A stretch of 64,000 nucleotides of DNA from Plasmodium malariae (Eukaryota; Apicomplexa; Aconoidasida; Haemosporida; Plasmodiidae), in assembly GCF_900090045.1 (NCBI RefSeq), contig NC_041786.1:449501-513500 (forward strand), read 5' to 3'. Position 1 is the stretch's first letter. The number at the start of each line of letters is the position of its first letter. A model generated the notes under the pieces. It worked only from the letters and a program-made list of their open reading frames with translations, was not told the origin of the DNA and did not search any database. Shown here in pieces: positions 23,727 through 35,392 of the stretch. Made by a program: the position numbers and the translations under genes.

Positions 23727-26260
23727 TATTTAATCTCATCTTATTATACTGAACGAATTTTTTTTTATAAGATATGAATTAATCATTTTGTTAAGAAGGG
23801 TTCTTTATTCTTATTATACCATTGTTATGTATGTGTATGTGTGTGTTTGCGTATTTAAATAAATAAATATATATATATATATATGTGTTCGTGTATGTAT
23901 ACAAAAGTGTGTATATATATATAATGTAAGTGTAAATATGTTTGTTGGCATGCACATAAAACCCATTTAAATATTCCTACAATGAAATATTTTTATAATG
24001 TATCTCGCATTTGTTAACCATGTTATGTTAACTCTTAACCATACACTGTTATTACTTTTGACATTTTTTAAAAATGTGATTACTTCTTTTTATGTGTACA
24101 AAAAAAGTAAAATAAAATAATGCATTTGTTATGTCGTTATATAATATTCAAACTCGTAACATTACATTTTAGAATTTACAAAAGAAACAGGAAAGGGATC
24201 TCATCATGCCTTCCAATATAAATATAAATTTTTATTATATATTTATCTTAATATTTGTATTCTCCTATTTTGCTTTATCTTATTGTTATTTGGTATTTAA
24301 TATTTTTGTAAAAAACATTTGTATTCCGCTTTAAAATTAACCTCCCATATTTTATATGAAATCTTAATAACATTTATCTATATAAAATGTACGAGGCAAA
24401 ATATTATTTTTGTATCAACACAATAAATTTCATACCTATTGTTGAACGCCCTTCAGTCAAAAAGAAATTTAAGCATTTTTATATTTTTTCATTTATGCAT
24501 TTAACGCTTACACATAACGCAAAAAAGCAGTAAAGCATAAAAAAAAAAAAAAAAAGTGAGAAAAAGAAATTGCTTTCATTCAATCACATTCGAATTATTA
24601 AGAATGTCCTTTGAATATTTTGTAAAACTTGTTATCAGGCTCTTTCCATATGTTTAGGTTAAACATCTTTTTAAAAACAGTGAAAAACATGGCAGATCTT
24701 TTTTTTTTTTTTTTTTTTTTTTTCTTTTTCTCTTAAATATAGGCTATGAGCCAAGAATAATACTGTTTTTGCTTAGCAATACAAGTGTAACAAAACCAAA
24801 TTAACTGCTGTGTAATAATAGCATAAAATTTTGACGCCTTTTTCGTCTCGATATAATATACATATGTACATATATATTTGTGTTAATATATATAAGCTTA
24901 ATTATAGTTTAGTATTATATGTATAATTATAACTTTGTATATATTCTTAATTACACTGCTTAAAAGTGTTTTACATCCAATTAGATGCCTGCTTATTAGC
25001 CAAAGAAAAGTTAAATGGAGAAAAAACCTATGTTATTTCAATAACTACTTAAAAGAATATGTAATAAAAGGTATATTATAATAACATATATAATGGGCTG
25101 TAAATAAATATTAAAAGAAAAAAAGTAAAGAAAAAATAATAAATCATAATTAATAGAAATGAACATTTTTATAACCTCACACCATACAACTTTCCTCGCG
25201 TAACAAATATTTTATCATTAACCATTTAAAAATTTGGTAAAAGGAATAAATTTTTAATTCACCTATTAATTCGCATGACAACAAAGAATCAAAAAAAAAA
25301 AAAAAAAAAAAAAATTGACCTTTTTTAATACATTATACATGTAAAATGTGCATATAACTTATATCTCTCCTTGATATATTTATATATGAACATTCCAAAA
25401 GTGATATCACAAAAATAAGTGTAAATATATACTTGAAAAATTTTCACTTATACTATAGTAGTATTTTCATTTCGTTTCCATTTAATTTTGATGCAATAAA
25501 ATATAATGTAATGTGGCATAATATAAGGTAAAATAGTATACTGTAAAATAGTACATTATAATATTGCTCATTGTAATATAGTTTACTGTAAAATTGTTTA
25601 TTGTAATACAATACAATTTAATGTGATATGATTTATTTCCTTTTTTTTTTTTTTTTTTTTTTTTGAGACAGCTATTTTATTTTATGACCATTTATAATAT
25701 TAAAGAAAAAACGAAGGGAAAAAAAAAAAAAAAAAATAAAGCAAAAATATTAAGAGGAGCAGACACAATAACTATAAAAGAAATTTAGTGTGATATGCTT
25801 TTTTCTTTCTTTTTTAATGCAGGTTTATAGAACGAAACATATCTCTTCCTTCTAACAAAAGTGTAATTCGAGCTTTGGTTTTTTAAGGAAAACTTACGGC
25901 GCACATGCATACACATGTGTATGTGTGGATATATATATATATATTTGTATTTGTGTATATATTTTGCGTTCCTCCTCCCTACGTACTTTACCCTCATGCA
26001 CACAAGTATATTTACCTTAAATGTTAAGCAGTTATATACAGAAAAATATATATTACATAAGATTCAACTGTAATAAAGAAAAATAAAGAGGCAAAATTCC
26101 TTTAACTATATTTGTATTCCTTTTTTTTTTTTTCTTTTGACCTCGTATATGTGGCGCATTCTTTGTGCAATGAGAGGATGATCTAAAAAACGTAATACGC
26201 TATTAAGGATACAGGGATAATTATGTTTTAGTATTCTGAAAAGTGAATTGTAAAATAAGA
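23727..26260. other. Intergenic region between divergent genes, 2.5 kb
   Basis: The E2 gene and the large Lys/Glu-rich gene diverge from this region, so it should hold two promoters. It has T-runs (24700-24725, 25640-25665), A-runs (24540-24555, 25290-25315, 25720-25737) and degenerate gtaaaatagtat-like units near 25520-25620. I see no coding or structured RNA signal. Confidence 0.6.
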
Positions 26261-29200
26261 ATGAGTACTATAAATAAGAAGAGAAAAAAGAAAAAAATAT
26301 TTTCAGATGAAGAAGACAGTAAAAGTAATGAAATTGAACATACTTCTATTGAGGTGAGTAGTGAAAGGGCCACAAAAAATAAACCACTTCTATGTACAAA
26401 CGGAATTGATGCATATGAACATGACCCTGTTGACAAATCCGAGGGTGAAGAATTAATAGAAGGAAATATTACCAAGAAAGTTGAAGATGTAGGAGAAGAA
26501 GGAGATGATAGAAATGGTGGAGATATAAATAATAATGACATAAATGGCTATATTAGGAGTGAAAGTGGAAATATTGAGCAAGGTAAAAATGGAGATGATA
26601 AATCTGAACATAGCCAAAATGACACACAACAAAGCAACAAATGTGAAGATATTTTGAAACAAAAAAAAAAAAAAAAAAAATTGAAAAAATGCACTATGCA
26701 AGAAGACGCCTCAGGAAACGATACTACAGATATGATAGAGAGTAGAAATATAGAATACACGCTTAACAGAAATGACAGTGGTGAGACCAATAATACAAAC
26801 GAAGACGCATCTAGTGGAGAAAATTCACTCAAGGAGAATAATTCTAAAAAACTTGGAGAAGGGAAACATGAAGAAGAGACCACATTCCATAAAATGATTA
26901 ATGAAAAAAAAAAAAAAAAAAAAAGGAAAGTGCACAAAATGGAAGAGGTACAGGAGATGAATGATCATGAAGGGAAACAATGGAAAAGTGAAGATGAAAA
27001 CGACGGGAAGGAGCAGCAGCAAGAACAAGACCAGACACAGAAGCAGCGTGTAGTTAACCACTCTGAAGATAACGAGGAAGAAGATCTTTGGAGAGATCAG
27101 AAGAACGAATTAGAAATTTTCGAAAAGGCAGGGACGCACAAAAAAGGAGATAAACGAGCAAATCAAAGAAGAGACGATAATAATATAGATGAACAAGGCG
27201 AAGGAAGGGAGAGGGAAGGGGAGGAAATAAAGACCTCAGTAAAGGAAAAGCAAAAAAAAAAAAAAAATAAAAAACTCGAAGTTGATAGATAATATAAATC
27301 CTAATGAAGACAAGTTAAAATTGAAAGCAGTTCAAATAGCATTTATAAAAAAGGAATACAATGTTGAAGAATACATCTTCGAATGTTTAAAGATAATTAT
27401 TCCCATAAACAAGAGTGAGCTGTTCTTAGGCAAAGAGAACATTATTCTTGACAATTCAAGTAAGGATGATATAAAAAATTTGGAAATATTTTGGTTTGAC
27501 AGATTAACGAGAAATAGAAGGAGAAGCATCATTAATTGCTTTACCACGATGCGTAAGTTGGGTGTACTTAATAGCGGGGGTAATACTTTTAAAGATTCAT
27601 ACTCAGTTGCACCTCCAACTTCAATTGAAGCTGCTACGGGGGATAGGACTTCACTAGAGGACAAACCACATCCTATGGAGGATAAGGGAATCCCAACCAT
27701 TGACCACATATTTAATAAGAGCAAGGAATATATCATAGTAGATAACTTAGTTTGCCTGTGCAACCAACAGATTAAACTGATAAAGGAATACATTTCGTAC
27801 ATAAAAAGAAACATCTACGATTTATCATCTATCACAGAAAATAATGAAAAAATAAAAGAAATGAAGATCTTAGAACCTATAAAAAGAAGAGAAATTTTTT
27901 TTTATTTAAATATATGTATAGCAATGAGTTATGCACAAGAATGTACTCCAAATGTATATGGTCTTCACACTTGTGCAACCCCGGATATCCGAGGGTTTAA
28001 TTTACATCCTATGTTTTCTCATATTAATAAAAAAAAAAATGAACTACGAAATGACCACGTAACTGACCCTTGGGAGAAGCTAAGATTATTAAAAAAACAT
28101 GGGAGGAAAATTGAAACATCCAGTAAATATGATATTACAAACAGAAATAAAAATAGTTATAATGAGAGTAGTAGCATGAATAAAAGTAATGCAGGTGAAA
28201 AGATAGCACAGAATAAGTTTTGTAGTGAAGGGAACAATAATGCAGATGATGCTGAGGAAAGAGAAAGAAAACATTATGAAGAAATGGAAAGAAAAAGAAA
28301 AGAATTAGAAGATTTGGAAAGAAAAAATAAAGCTATAGAAGAAATGAAAAAAAAGAAAAAAGAAAAAGATGATAAAAAAATTTATAATATATATTCCCTA
28401 CTAGAATCAGCTGCTCAGTATTTTGGAGAAGGCCCGAAATATTCTAATCCTAATATTCATGAATTTTATAAATCAAACAGTAATCAGTTAGTATATGTAA
28501 AGCCACCAAATACTATAGAAGAAAAAAATTTATTAATAAATTACTTTTTACAATTTCCTAGCTTAAATAAGAAGTTGGAATATAATAAGAGAAGAATATA
28601 TGCAGAAAATTATGGGCTAGTAAAAATTATCAAAAACAATGAAAATTTGCCTACGAATTTTGAGTTACATACTCAACCATGGTTGTTAGAATCATTTCAA
28701 AATATGTGGAATGAACAAAACAAACTTAATAATTTTCAAATATGGAATATGTCAAATTTGGTAAATGATGATGATCCGTTAGAAGATGTCCAATGCACGG
28801 ATACGAAGGTGGCGGCACCCAACCAAACCCAGGACAGCAAAAATGTCTTCGTAAAAATAGAAGCAGCTGGAGGAGGTCAGGACGTGACTCTTAAGTGTGT
28901 ACAGGTAAAGGGCGAGGAAGTAACTAGTCAGAGTTTACAGGTAAAGGGCGAGGAAGTAACTAGTCAGAGTTTACAGGTAAAGGGTAACTAGTCAGAGTTT
29001 ACAGGTAAAGGGCGAGGAAGTAACTAGTCAGAGTTTACAGGTAAAGGGCGAGGAAGTAACTAGTCAGAGTGTACAGGTAAAGGGCGGGGAAGTAACTAGT
29101 CAGAGTGTACAGGTAAAGGGCGAGGAAGTAACTAGTCAGAGTGTACAGGTAAAGGGCGAGGAAGTAACTAGTCAGAGTGTACAGGTAAAGGGCGAGGAAG

Positions 29201-31761
29201 TAACTAGTCAGAGTGTACAGGTAAAGGGTGAAGAAGTAACTAGTCAATGTGCACATTTAAAGGAGGAATCGACTCGCCAAAAGGTGTGCAACGAGGAAGT
29301 TCCCTCATTTACGAATGACACGAATCAAGGAAAAACTTCGAAATGGGGAAGTGGCATAACCAATACTGAAATAAGCAAAAGTGAAAACAAAAGAAAGAGC
29401 GATTTTTTAACAAAAAAAATCAAAAAGTTCTGTTCGAACGATGACACAAAACAGTTGAAATTAACATCATTTTTAAGTAAAGATAAAGTAAATATAAATG
29501 TAGAGGGTGAAAGGATTGAAAGTAAGGAACATGACCCAATTGCTGAACATATGAAAGATGAGGTTACTAACCTGTCATATGTAGCAAGTGAAAGTGAAAA
29601 ATTAGACTATGTAAAAATAAAAAAAAAGAAAAGAAGAATTTTAGATGATGATAAAATGAATGATATGTGTGAAAATTATCAACAGAAGAGTGAGATAGCT
29701 AACAAGTATGACAATACTAATGAGGAGAATCATGAAGAGGATTTTGCGGATGATGACAAAAATTATTGTAGTAGTCAAAAGAGCTATAACAGATTTGAGG
29801 GAAATTATAGCATAAGTAAAAGGAAGAATATTACTAGTCAAAAAGATAACAGTAAGCAGGAGGATTTAAGTGACTATAGTAGTGAACAAAAGGATGAAGA
29901 AAAAGTTAGAAACATAAGAAAAAGAAAAAAGAATGACGAAAATGAGCAGGATATTATTAATCCTGTGGATATTATTATGAAGCAAAAATATGCAGAAGAA
30001 AAAAAAAGGTATACAATAAATAATATAATTCCATTAATTTTCCACTTCGTAACCCAACTGTATCTAGCATATTTATTATATGCATAATAATGTATGTATT
30101 TTGATTATTCGTTTATATGGGTCAACATAAAATGCATAGTGTAAATAAATACATTGAATGTGTATGTTTTACGCATAATAGTAAATGCGTATATTCATTT
30201 CCAATGGAAACATATATTTTTTTCCTTTTTTTCCTTTTTTTTTTTTTTACAAGATTACGGGAAGACAAAATGAAGCACGTGTTTGAGTTGGAAGCAGAGG
30301 AAAGTGAGGATGAGAATATAGAAGATCCCGAAGAAAGAAAAAGAGCTCAACTTTTGAAAAATTCAAAATACCAACAGGATGATTCGGAAGACGATGATCA
30401 GTACAACAGTGAGGGGTAGGCCTTTTTATTCGCGATCGCAAGTTCATACATATACATATTTACCTACATATATGTGCTCTTTTAAAAAAAATCTGTGCAG
30501 TATTAGATCAAATGCCTTCCTTTCTTGTAAAACGTTTGCAACTTGCTCAAGTGAAGAAGAATACTCTATTTTAATATTTATTTTGTGAATCCCCTTTAAT
30601 TATATATATTTGAATATTCTATACACGTTACTTTGTCATCAGGTTAAGCGAGTTCATAAATAATGAAGAATATAACAGCGATAATGATATTGTTAAACTG
30701 AAGCACAAGGAGGAAATGGAAAAGTTTGAAGAAAATATGTTTTTGAAAAAATTTACATATCAAGGAAAAGAATTTAATAAGGAATTAACGAATAAAGAAA
30801 AGCTCGAATTAGAAAGAGAAAAACAGCTATTAAGAAAAAAAAAACTTTTACTTAACTGCAGCTTAGGAAATGTCAAGCTGAGTGATTTTGAATCGGATAG
30901 TAGTACCAGCAGTGATGATGATACAAAAAAATATTTGAAAAATTCTTTATATGAACCTTTTACAGAACTTGAAAATGTAGATATGTTAAAAAAAAATAAG
31001 AATTTTATAGATAACTCTTTTAATGATAACGTTTTTAAGAGAGGAGAGTGCATTGGAAATATTGATGATGAAAAGAGGAAGAAGCAAAGTAATATTCCTT
31101 CCTGCGTGTTACACGCTCGTACATGCATATGTGTGCATATATACACAAATATATATATGTGCATACGTTATATTGTGTACGTAAATATGTATGTGCAAAT
31201 ATTTGTATACAAGTATATGTGCACATAAATATATGTACGTGTATATATTACAGCCAATTTTGCGTACATCATTTTATGTTCAAGCACTTATCTGACACAC
31301 CTCCTTTACCATTTTACCGCTTCACATGCCTGTCTACGTTTTATTTTACACAGTACACATGGAAGTGATTTATTTATTTTCCTCTTTTCCCTTTTTTGCG
31401 CCTTTCAGTATTAGAAAAAATCGACAATGTGATATACAGAAAAGAAGTAAAAACAAATGAAGGAAAAAAAATAGTAATTAAAAAAAAAAGAAAGATACGT
31501 TTTCATCATGAACTGTCCGACCTAACTGTAACGGAAGAAGAACAAGTGGATGAATATGAAAAAACAAAGAAAAAACCCAAAAAAGTAAATTCAAATTTAG
31601 TTGAACAACCCAAACCTATCTTTATTCAAAATAAAACAATTAATCATAATAATAAAGCTTCAATCAAATGGAATAACAATATTAAATATATTAATGAACT
31701 GGATACACCAACAAATAGTGAGGTGTTTAAGGGATTTAGGAAGGTGGAAAATGCTCAGTAA
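26261..31761 (+). CDS. Large Lys/Glu-rich protein, possibly Claspin/Mrc1-like; frame broken twice
   Basis: The inferred exons are 26261-30008, 30254-30415, 30643-31088 and 31409-31761; the last three join in phase. Exon 1 needs two frame changes: one inside or beside an A16 run at 27252-27267, and one in a 36-bp repeat array, where the unit at 28977-29004 is 8 bp short. Adding 8 bp there exactly reconnects the two frames. The N-terminus is charged with poly-Lys runs. An ordered region at about 27300-28780 (EYIFECLKIIIPINKSELF, then TRNRRRSIINCF) is of unknown type. After the repeats come a PIP-box-like QLKLTSFL and, in the later exons, an acidic segment with FELEAEESEDE and EEMEKFEENMFLKKF. 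That segment resembles the Mrc1-like domain of Claspin, the replication-checkpoint mediator. The functional guess is weak; the gene structure is better supported. It could also be a recent pseudogene or carry consensus errors. Confidence 0.55.
27252..27267 (+). other. A16 run at a frame break
   Basis: Upstream the frame reads to a TAA at 27290-27292. Downstream a different frame is open from 27243 to 28991 without a nearby ATG. The two overlap only across this A-run. An indel of one base (or two of the opposite sign) in the run would join them. No plausible intron fits because the overlap is purine-rich and under 60 bp. Confidence 0.7.
28890..29250 (+). repeat. 36-bp coding tandem array with a splice-junction-like core, 10 copies
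   Basis: Ten copies of the core cag-gtaaagggc lie at GT positions 28905, 28941, 28977, 29005, 29041, 29077, 29113, 29149, 29185 and 29221. All spacings are 36 bp except 28977 to 29005, which is 28 bp. The units translate as a 12-aa repeat, EEVTSQSVQVKG with an L/V variant. The short unit lacks cgaggaag and shifts the frame, creating the stop at 28989-28991. Confidence 0.93.
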
Positions 31762-32668
31762 AACGGATGTATATATGCATGTATGTATATATGCATGTAT
31801 ATATATATATAGTATAACATAAAATAATTCAGCTACACAGCGTTACAACTATATTTCAGACAAAACTGTTAATACGTAATACAAAAAAATAAAGTATGTG
31901 CGTACTATGTACTTGCAAGAAGTAAACACGAAATAATAATTGATATTCATCCAATTTCATTTATTTTGTTATGAATAGAAAAAAAAAAAGAAAGAGGAAA
32001 TATATGCATATTATTAAGGGTAGCACTTGTTTTTACTTGTTTACGCGTGATGTTTTTCATTATATATGTATATACTTACATCTAAACACACATATGCCTA
32101 TATATTCACATCAACAACTTGATTAATAAATACATATTCATATACATTAATACGCACATTCATATTTCCATAACTTCAAAATAATTCCAACATTCTTAAT
32201 TTTTTTTTAATGATATATTTATCTTATCACCATTCAGGTAATAACGTATTTGTGCTCTTTATGTTCCTTTTTTATCTCATACCCCTCTTTCGTTATATAT
32301 TACTTTTTAAAGTGTGCAAAATATTTTAAATACTTATGTTTGCAAATAAATCTATAAATGTGCTCACAAGCATTTTATTTCCCCCCCTTCTTTATATATA
32401 GCGTCACTGAGCTTCACTTTTAATTTTTTTTTTTTTTTTTGCGTTAAGTAAGCACATTTTGAAATTTAAATTATTCCTTTCATTTCATTATTATCTTTTT
32501 TACTCCTTTTACGCTTTTTACGCTTTTTACGCTTTTTACGCTTTTTACGCTTTTTACGCTTTTTACGCTTTTTATGCTTTTTATTCTTTTCAATATTTTT
32601 AAATTTTTAATTTATTTTTTTTTTCTAGCATGTACATATACGGAATAGCTGATACATCATATGCACAC

Positions 32669-32716
<48 letters not shown>

Positions 32717-33082
32717 GTATATATTTATGTATATGTATGCATATTCCAGAATAAATATTTTTTTTCTTCCATATTTTAAGCAAATTATTAGCGACAAAAA
32801 AATATGTTTTTAACTTAAAAGGCTTATAAGTGCATGCATAGAAAATTGTGTATACATATATGTATATATATATATGTATATGTGTATTTATGTACATATA
32901 TATTATGTGTATAATTGTATATATAAAAAAATAAAATACGTAATTTTTTTTTGTGAAAACTGGTACTTTTTTATTAAATGCAGATCAAATATTTTTCCTT
33001 GAGAAAAGCCATTTCCACTGATTTATTTTAAACATCTTTTAATACCCTTTATATTTTTATAAAACCCAATTACATAAACACC
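31762..33082. other. Intergenic region with a 9-bp repeat and (TA)n tracts
   Basis: A 9-bp array at 32505-32590, (TA)n tracts around 32675-32720 and 32860-32880, and poly-A/T runs make up most of this region. A Tyr/Ile/His-rich minus-strand frame at 32625-32897 comes from the TA tracts. No gene is supported. Confidence 0.65.
32505..32590. repeat. 9-bp tandem repeat gctttttac, about 8 copies
   Basis: Units of gctttttac follow one another almost perfectly and end in a diverged ttttatgctttttatt. The array is intergenic, between the possible Claspin-like gene and the small three-exon gene. Confidence 0.9.
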
Positions 33083-33937
33083 ATGAATAAAAAAGTAAGT
33101 TTACCATATGAGGTGTGCGAAATAAAGAACGTTCGTTTTGAGTTACCAAAAGAATATCATCCAAATGTAAAATATGGATTTTTCAGAAATTTCCTGTTTG
33201 GAGTGCACACTTCCTACTACGTAATGATGAATATGTACTTACGAGCATAAATGAACACACATACATACATACATAGATATACATTTGTACAGTTCATCTG
33301 TGATGTATTTTGTTATTTTCCTTTTTTGTAACTTTTCATCAACGTTATAGTTATTTTTTCATTGCTCCACTCCTCTTTTTAATATAATTTACCTTTATAA
33401 ATTATTTTTTAATTTTCTTTTTTCTTTTTTTGTCTAGCTAAAAAGTTTTTTGAAGGTATCATCAAAAGTCTTTGCAGGATTTTTGCTGTTTTACTACCCT
33501 CTCGATAAAACTCATTGCAACATACGTCGATTCGTAATACAATTTTATAAAAAAAGAAATTTATAGATAAACTGGAAATAAAATATTAGCATACACATTT
33601 ATATGTTTGTACATACATAAGCACACTTACATATGCATACAGACGTATATGTGCACACGTATATACGTGCGTGTGTTTATATTTGTCTTTAATTTGGCAT
33701 TACTCCATTAAGGAGTTTATTTAAAATTTTTCATGCAATATGTTTGCACGTTTCCCTGCTCAAAATACACGTAATAATCACTCACATGTATACATGTACT
33801 CAGTGCTATTTCATGTGTTTGCTCAATTATTCATTATTATTTTTTTTTTTTTTACAATTACAGAAAAGAAATTTGAAAAAGGGGAATTAAAATGGTTATC
33901 AGCTACTGAAGTAAAAATGCTGAGCAAGCTCAAATGA
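33083..33937 (+). CDS. Small protein of unknown function, about 100 aa, three exons
   Basis: Exons are inferred as 33083-33220, 33438-33533 and 33869-33937, all phase 0, with donors gtaatg and gtaata and T-rich acceptors ending in gtctag and acagaaaag. An alternative for the last intron uses a donor at 33526 and the acceptor ending at 33863, changing only a few residues. The protein starts MNKKVSLPYEVCEIKNVRF, continues with an aromatic segment (YGFFRNFLFGVHTSYY) and a short hydrophobic stretch (VFAGFLLFYYPL) that could span or sit on a membrane, and ends in a charged helix (KGELKWLSATEVKMLSKLK). Small proteins of this shape are common among mitochondrial membrane complexes of apicomplexans, but I recognise no family. 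Confidence 0.6.
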
Positions 33938-34112
33938 AATGGAAAAAAAGAAACCCTTAGTTTTTGAAAAGCCATTTTTTAAAATTCCTTTCACATAAAA
34001 TATATGCACGTTCTATATATTATTCCCTTATTCCCCTTTACGTTGTTCATTTTTTGGTTTACTCCATTTCTCATTTTTTGTGTATTTTTATATAAAGAAG
34101 TATACATAAATG

Positions 34113-34146
<34 letters not shown>

Positions 34147-35392
34147 GATACATTATCTCGCACTAAATGAGAATGCAAGGGGCATATAAAAAGAGGACCA
34201 TTTTTTGTAGTAAATAAAAACATTTAAAAGCAAATTAATAGCAAATACCATTTTATAGAAACAACTTTCCCCTATTTCAAGTTAGAACTGTAGCTAGTAC
34301 AACACAGCAATGTCATATCGTTTCCTTTATTACTCTACAGTTTTTTTGTAACAGATAAAAAATACAACACTTCGAATATCAGTTCACTGAAATTTTAGTA
34401 ACTCGAGGTATATTATTTTTTTTATTTAATACCATAAAAATTAAAAAAAAAAAAAAAAAAAAAACTATTATCTTTATTCATCCCTTTCATAGTATTTAAG
34501 TGAAATTATTCGACGACGCAAGGACGAAGTTTTCTCGTTGCTTCGCTTCAAAAATGAAATGTATATGGTATAAACGGAAGAAAACTAGCACAATTTGAGG
34601 CCTTATAAAAAAAAAAAAAAGGAAAAAATGGAAATAAAAAAAAAAGAAATAAAACAAAATGAAAGAAAAAAAACAAAAAAAAAAACGATAAATATATAAA
34701 AGACAAATGAATGTATAAATTAATAAAAAAAAATACGATAAAGTAGAAGAGGGCAAAAATAGCAGACTTTTTTTTTTTTTTTCCGCTCATATGATAATTT
34801 GTATGCACAAAAAGAGAAGCAACACTTTTAAATGGTGAATCATCTCAACGGTCTCACAAGTGAAAAGATAAAACATGATGTTTGAATAATTCCATTAAAA
34901 AAATTCAAATATGCTTACTTTGAATGTACCGAGTTATAAATCCGTTTGGATCATTTGACAGTATTCTATATAAATAAAAAAAAAAGGAGATTCTCCCTTT
35001 TGTTATGCCTATTCATGAGTGCATTTATTTTTTTTTGAATGTTTGTTATTCAAATTTATCAAATGTCTCCTTTTTTAAGCATATAAATTTTTGTAAAATT
35101 TGCTACATTTGAGTAGGTGTTATCTAAAAGTATGTTTTAATATACTTTTGTTTTTTACATTAAGCAATTCATTTTTTTTTTTTTTTTAAAACTTAAAGAT
35201 AAGTTATACCATTTAATGATGCTACTAGTAGAAAATATTTCTATATTTTATTCTGTTTTATTTTATTATTTTATTTTATTATTATTTTTTTTTTTTTCTT
35301 TCTCACCATCCGTTTCCTTGTTAGCGGAAAAATGCACCTCCTTTCTTTGCTAATGTTGAGTGTAAATTCATTTTTGAGATGACATAGATAAA
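33938..35392. other. Intergenic region upstream of ROM6
   Basis: It contains a (TA)n tract at 34120-34142, A-runs at 34440-34465 and 34610-34700, T-runs at 34770-34782 and 35280-35298, and otherwise unstructured AT-rich sequence. Phe-rich frames on the minus strand are A-run shadows. The right half is the presumed ROM6 promoter. Confidence 0.65.

Noticed and set aside
29035..29256. Minus-strand frame of LTSYFLALYLYT-like repeats
   Set aside because: It is the antisense of the 36-bp coding array.
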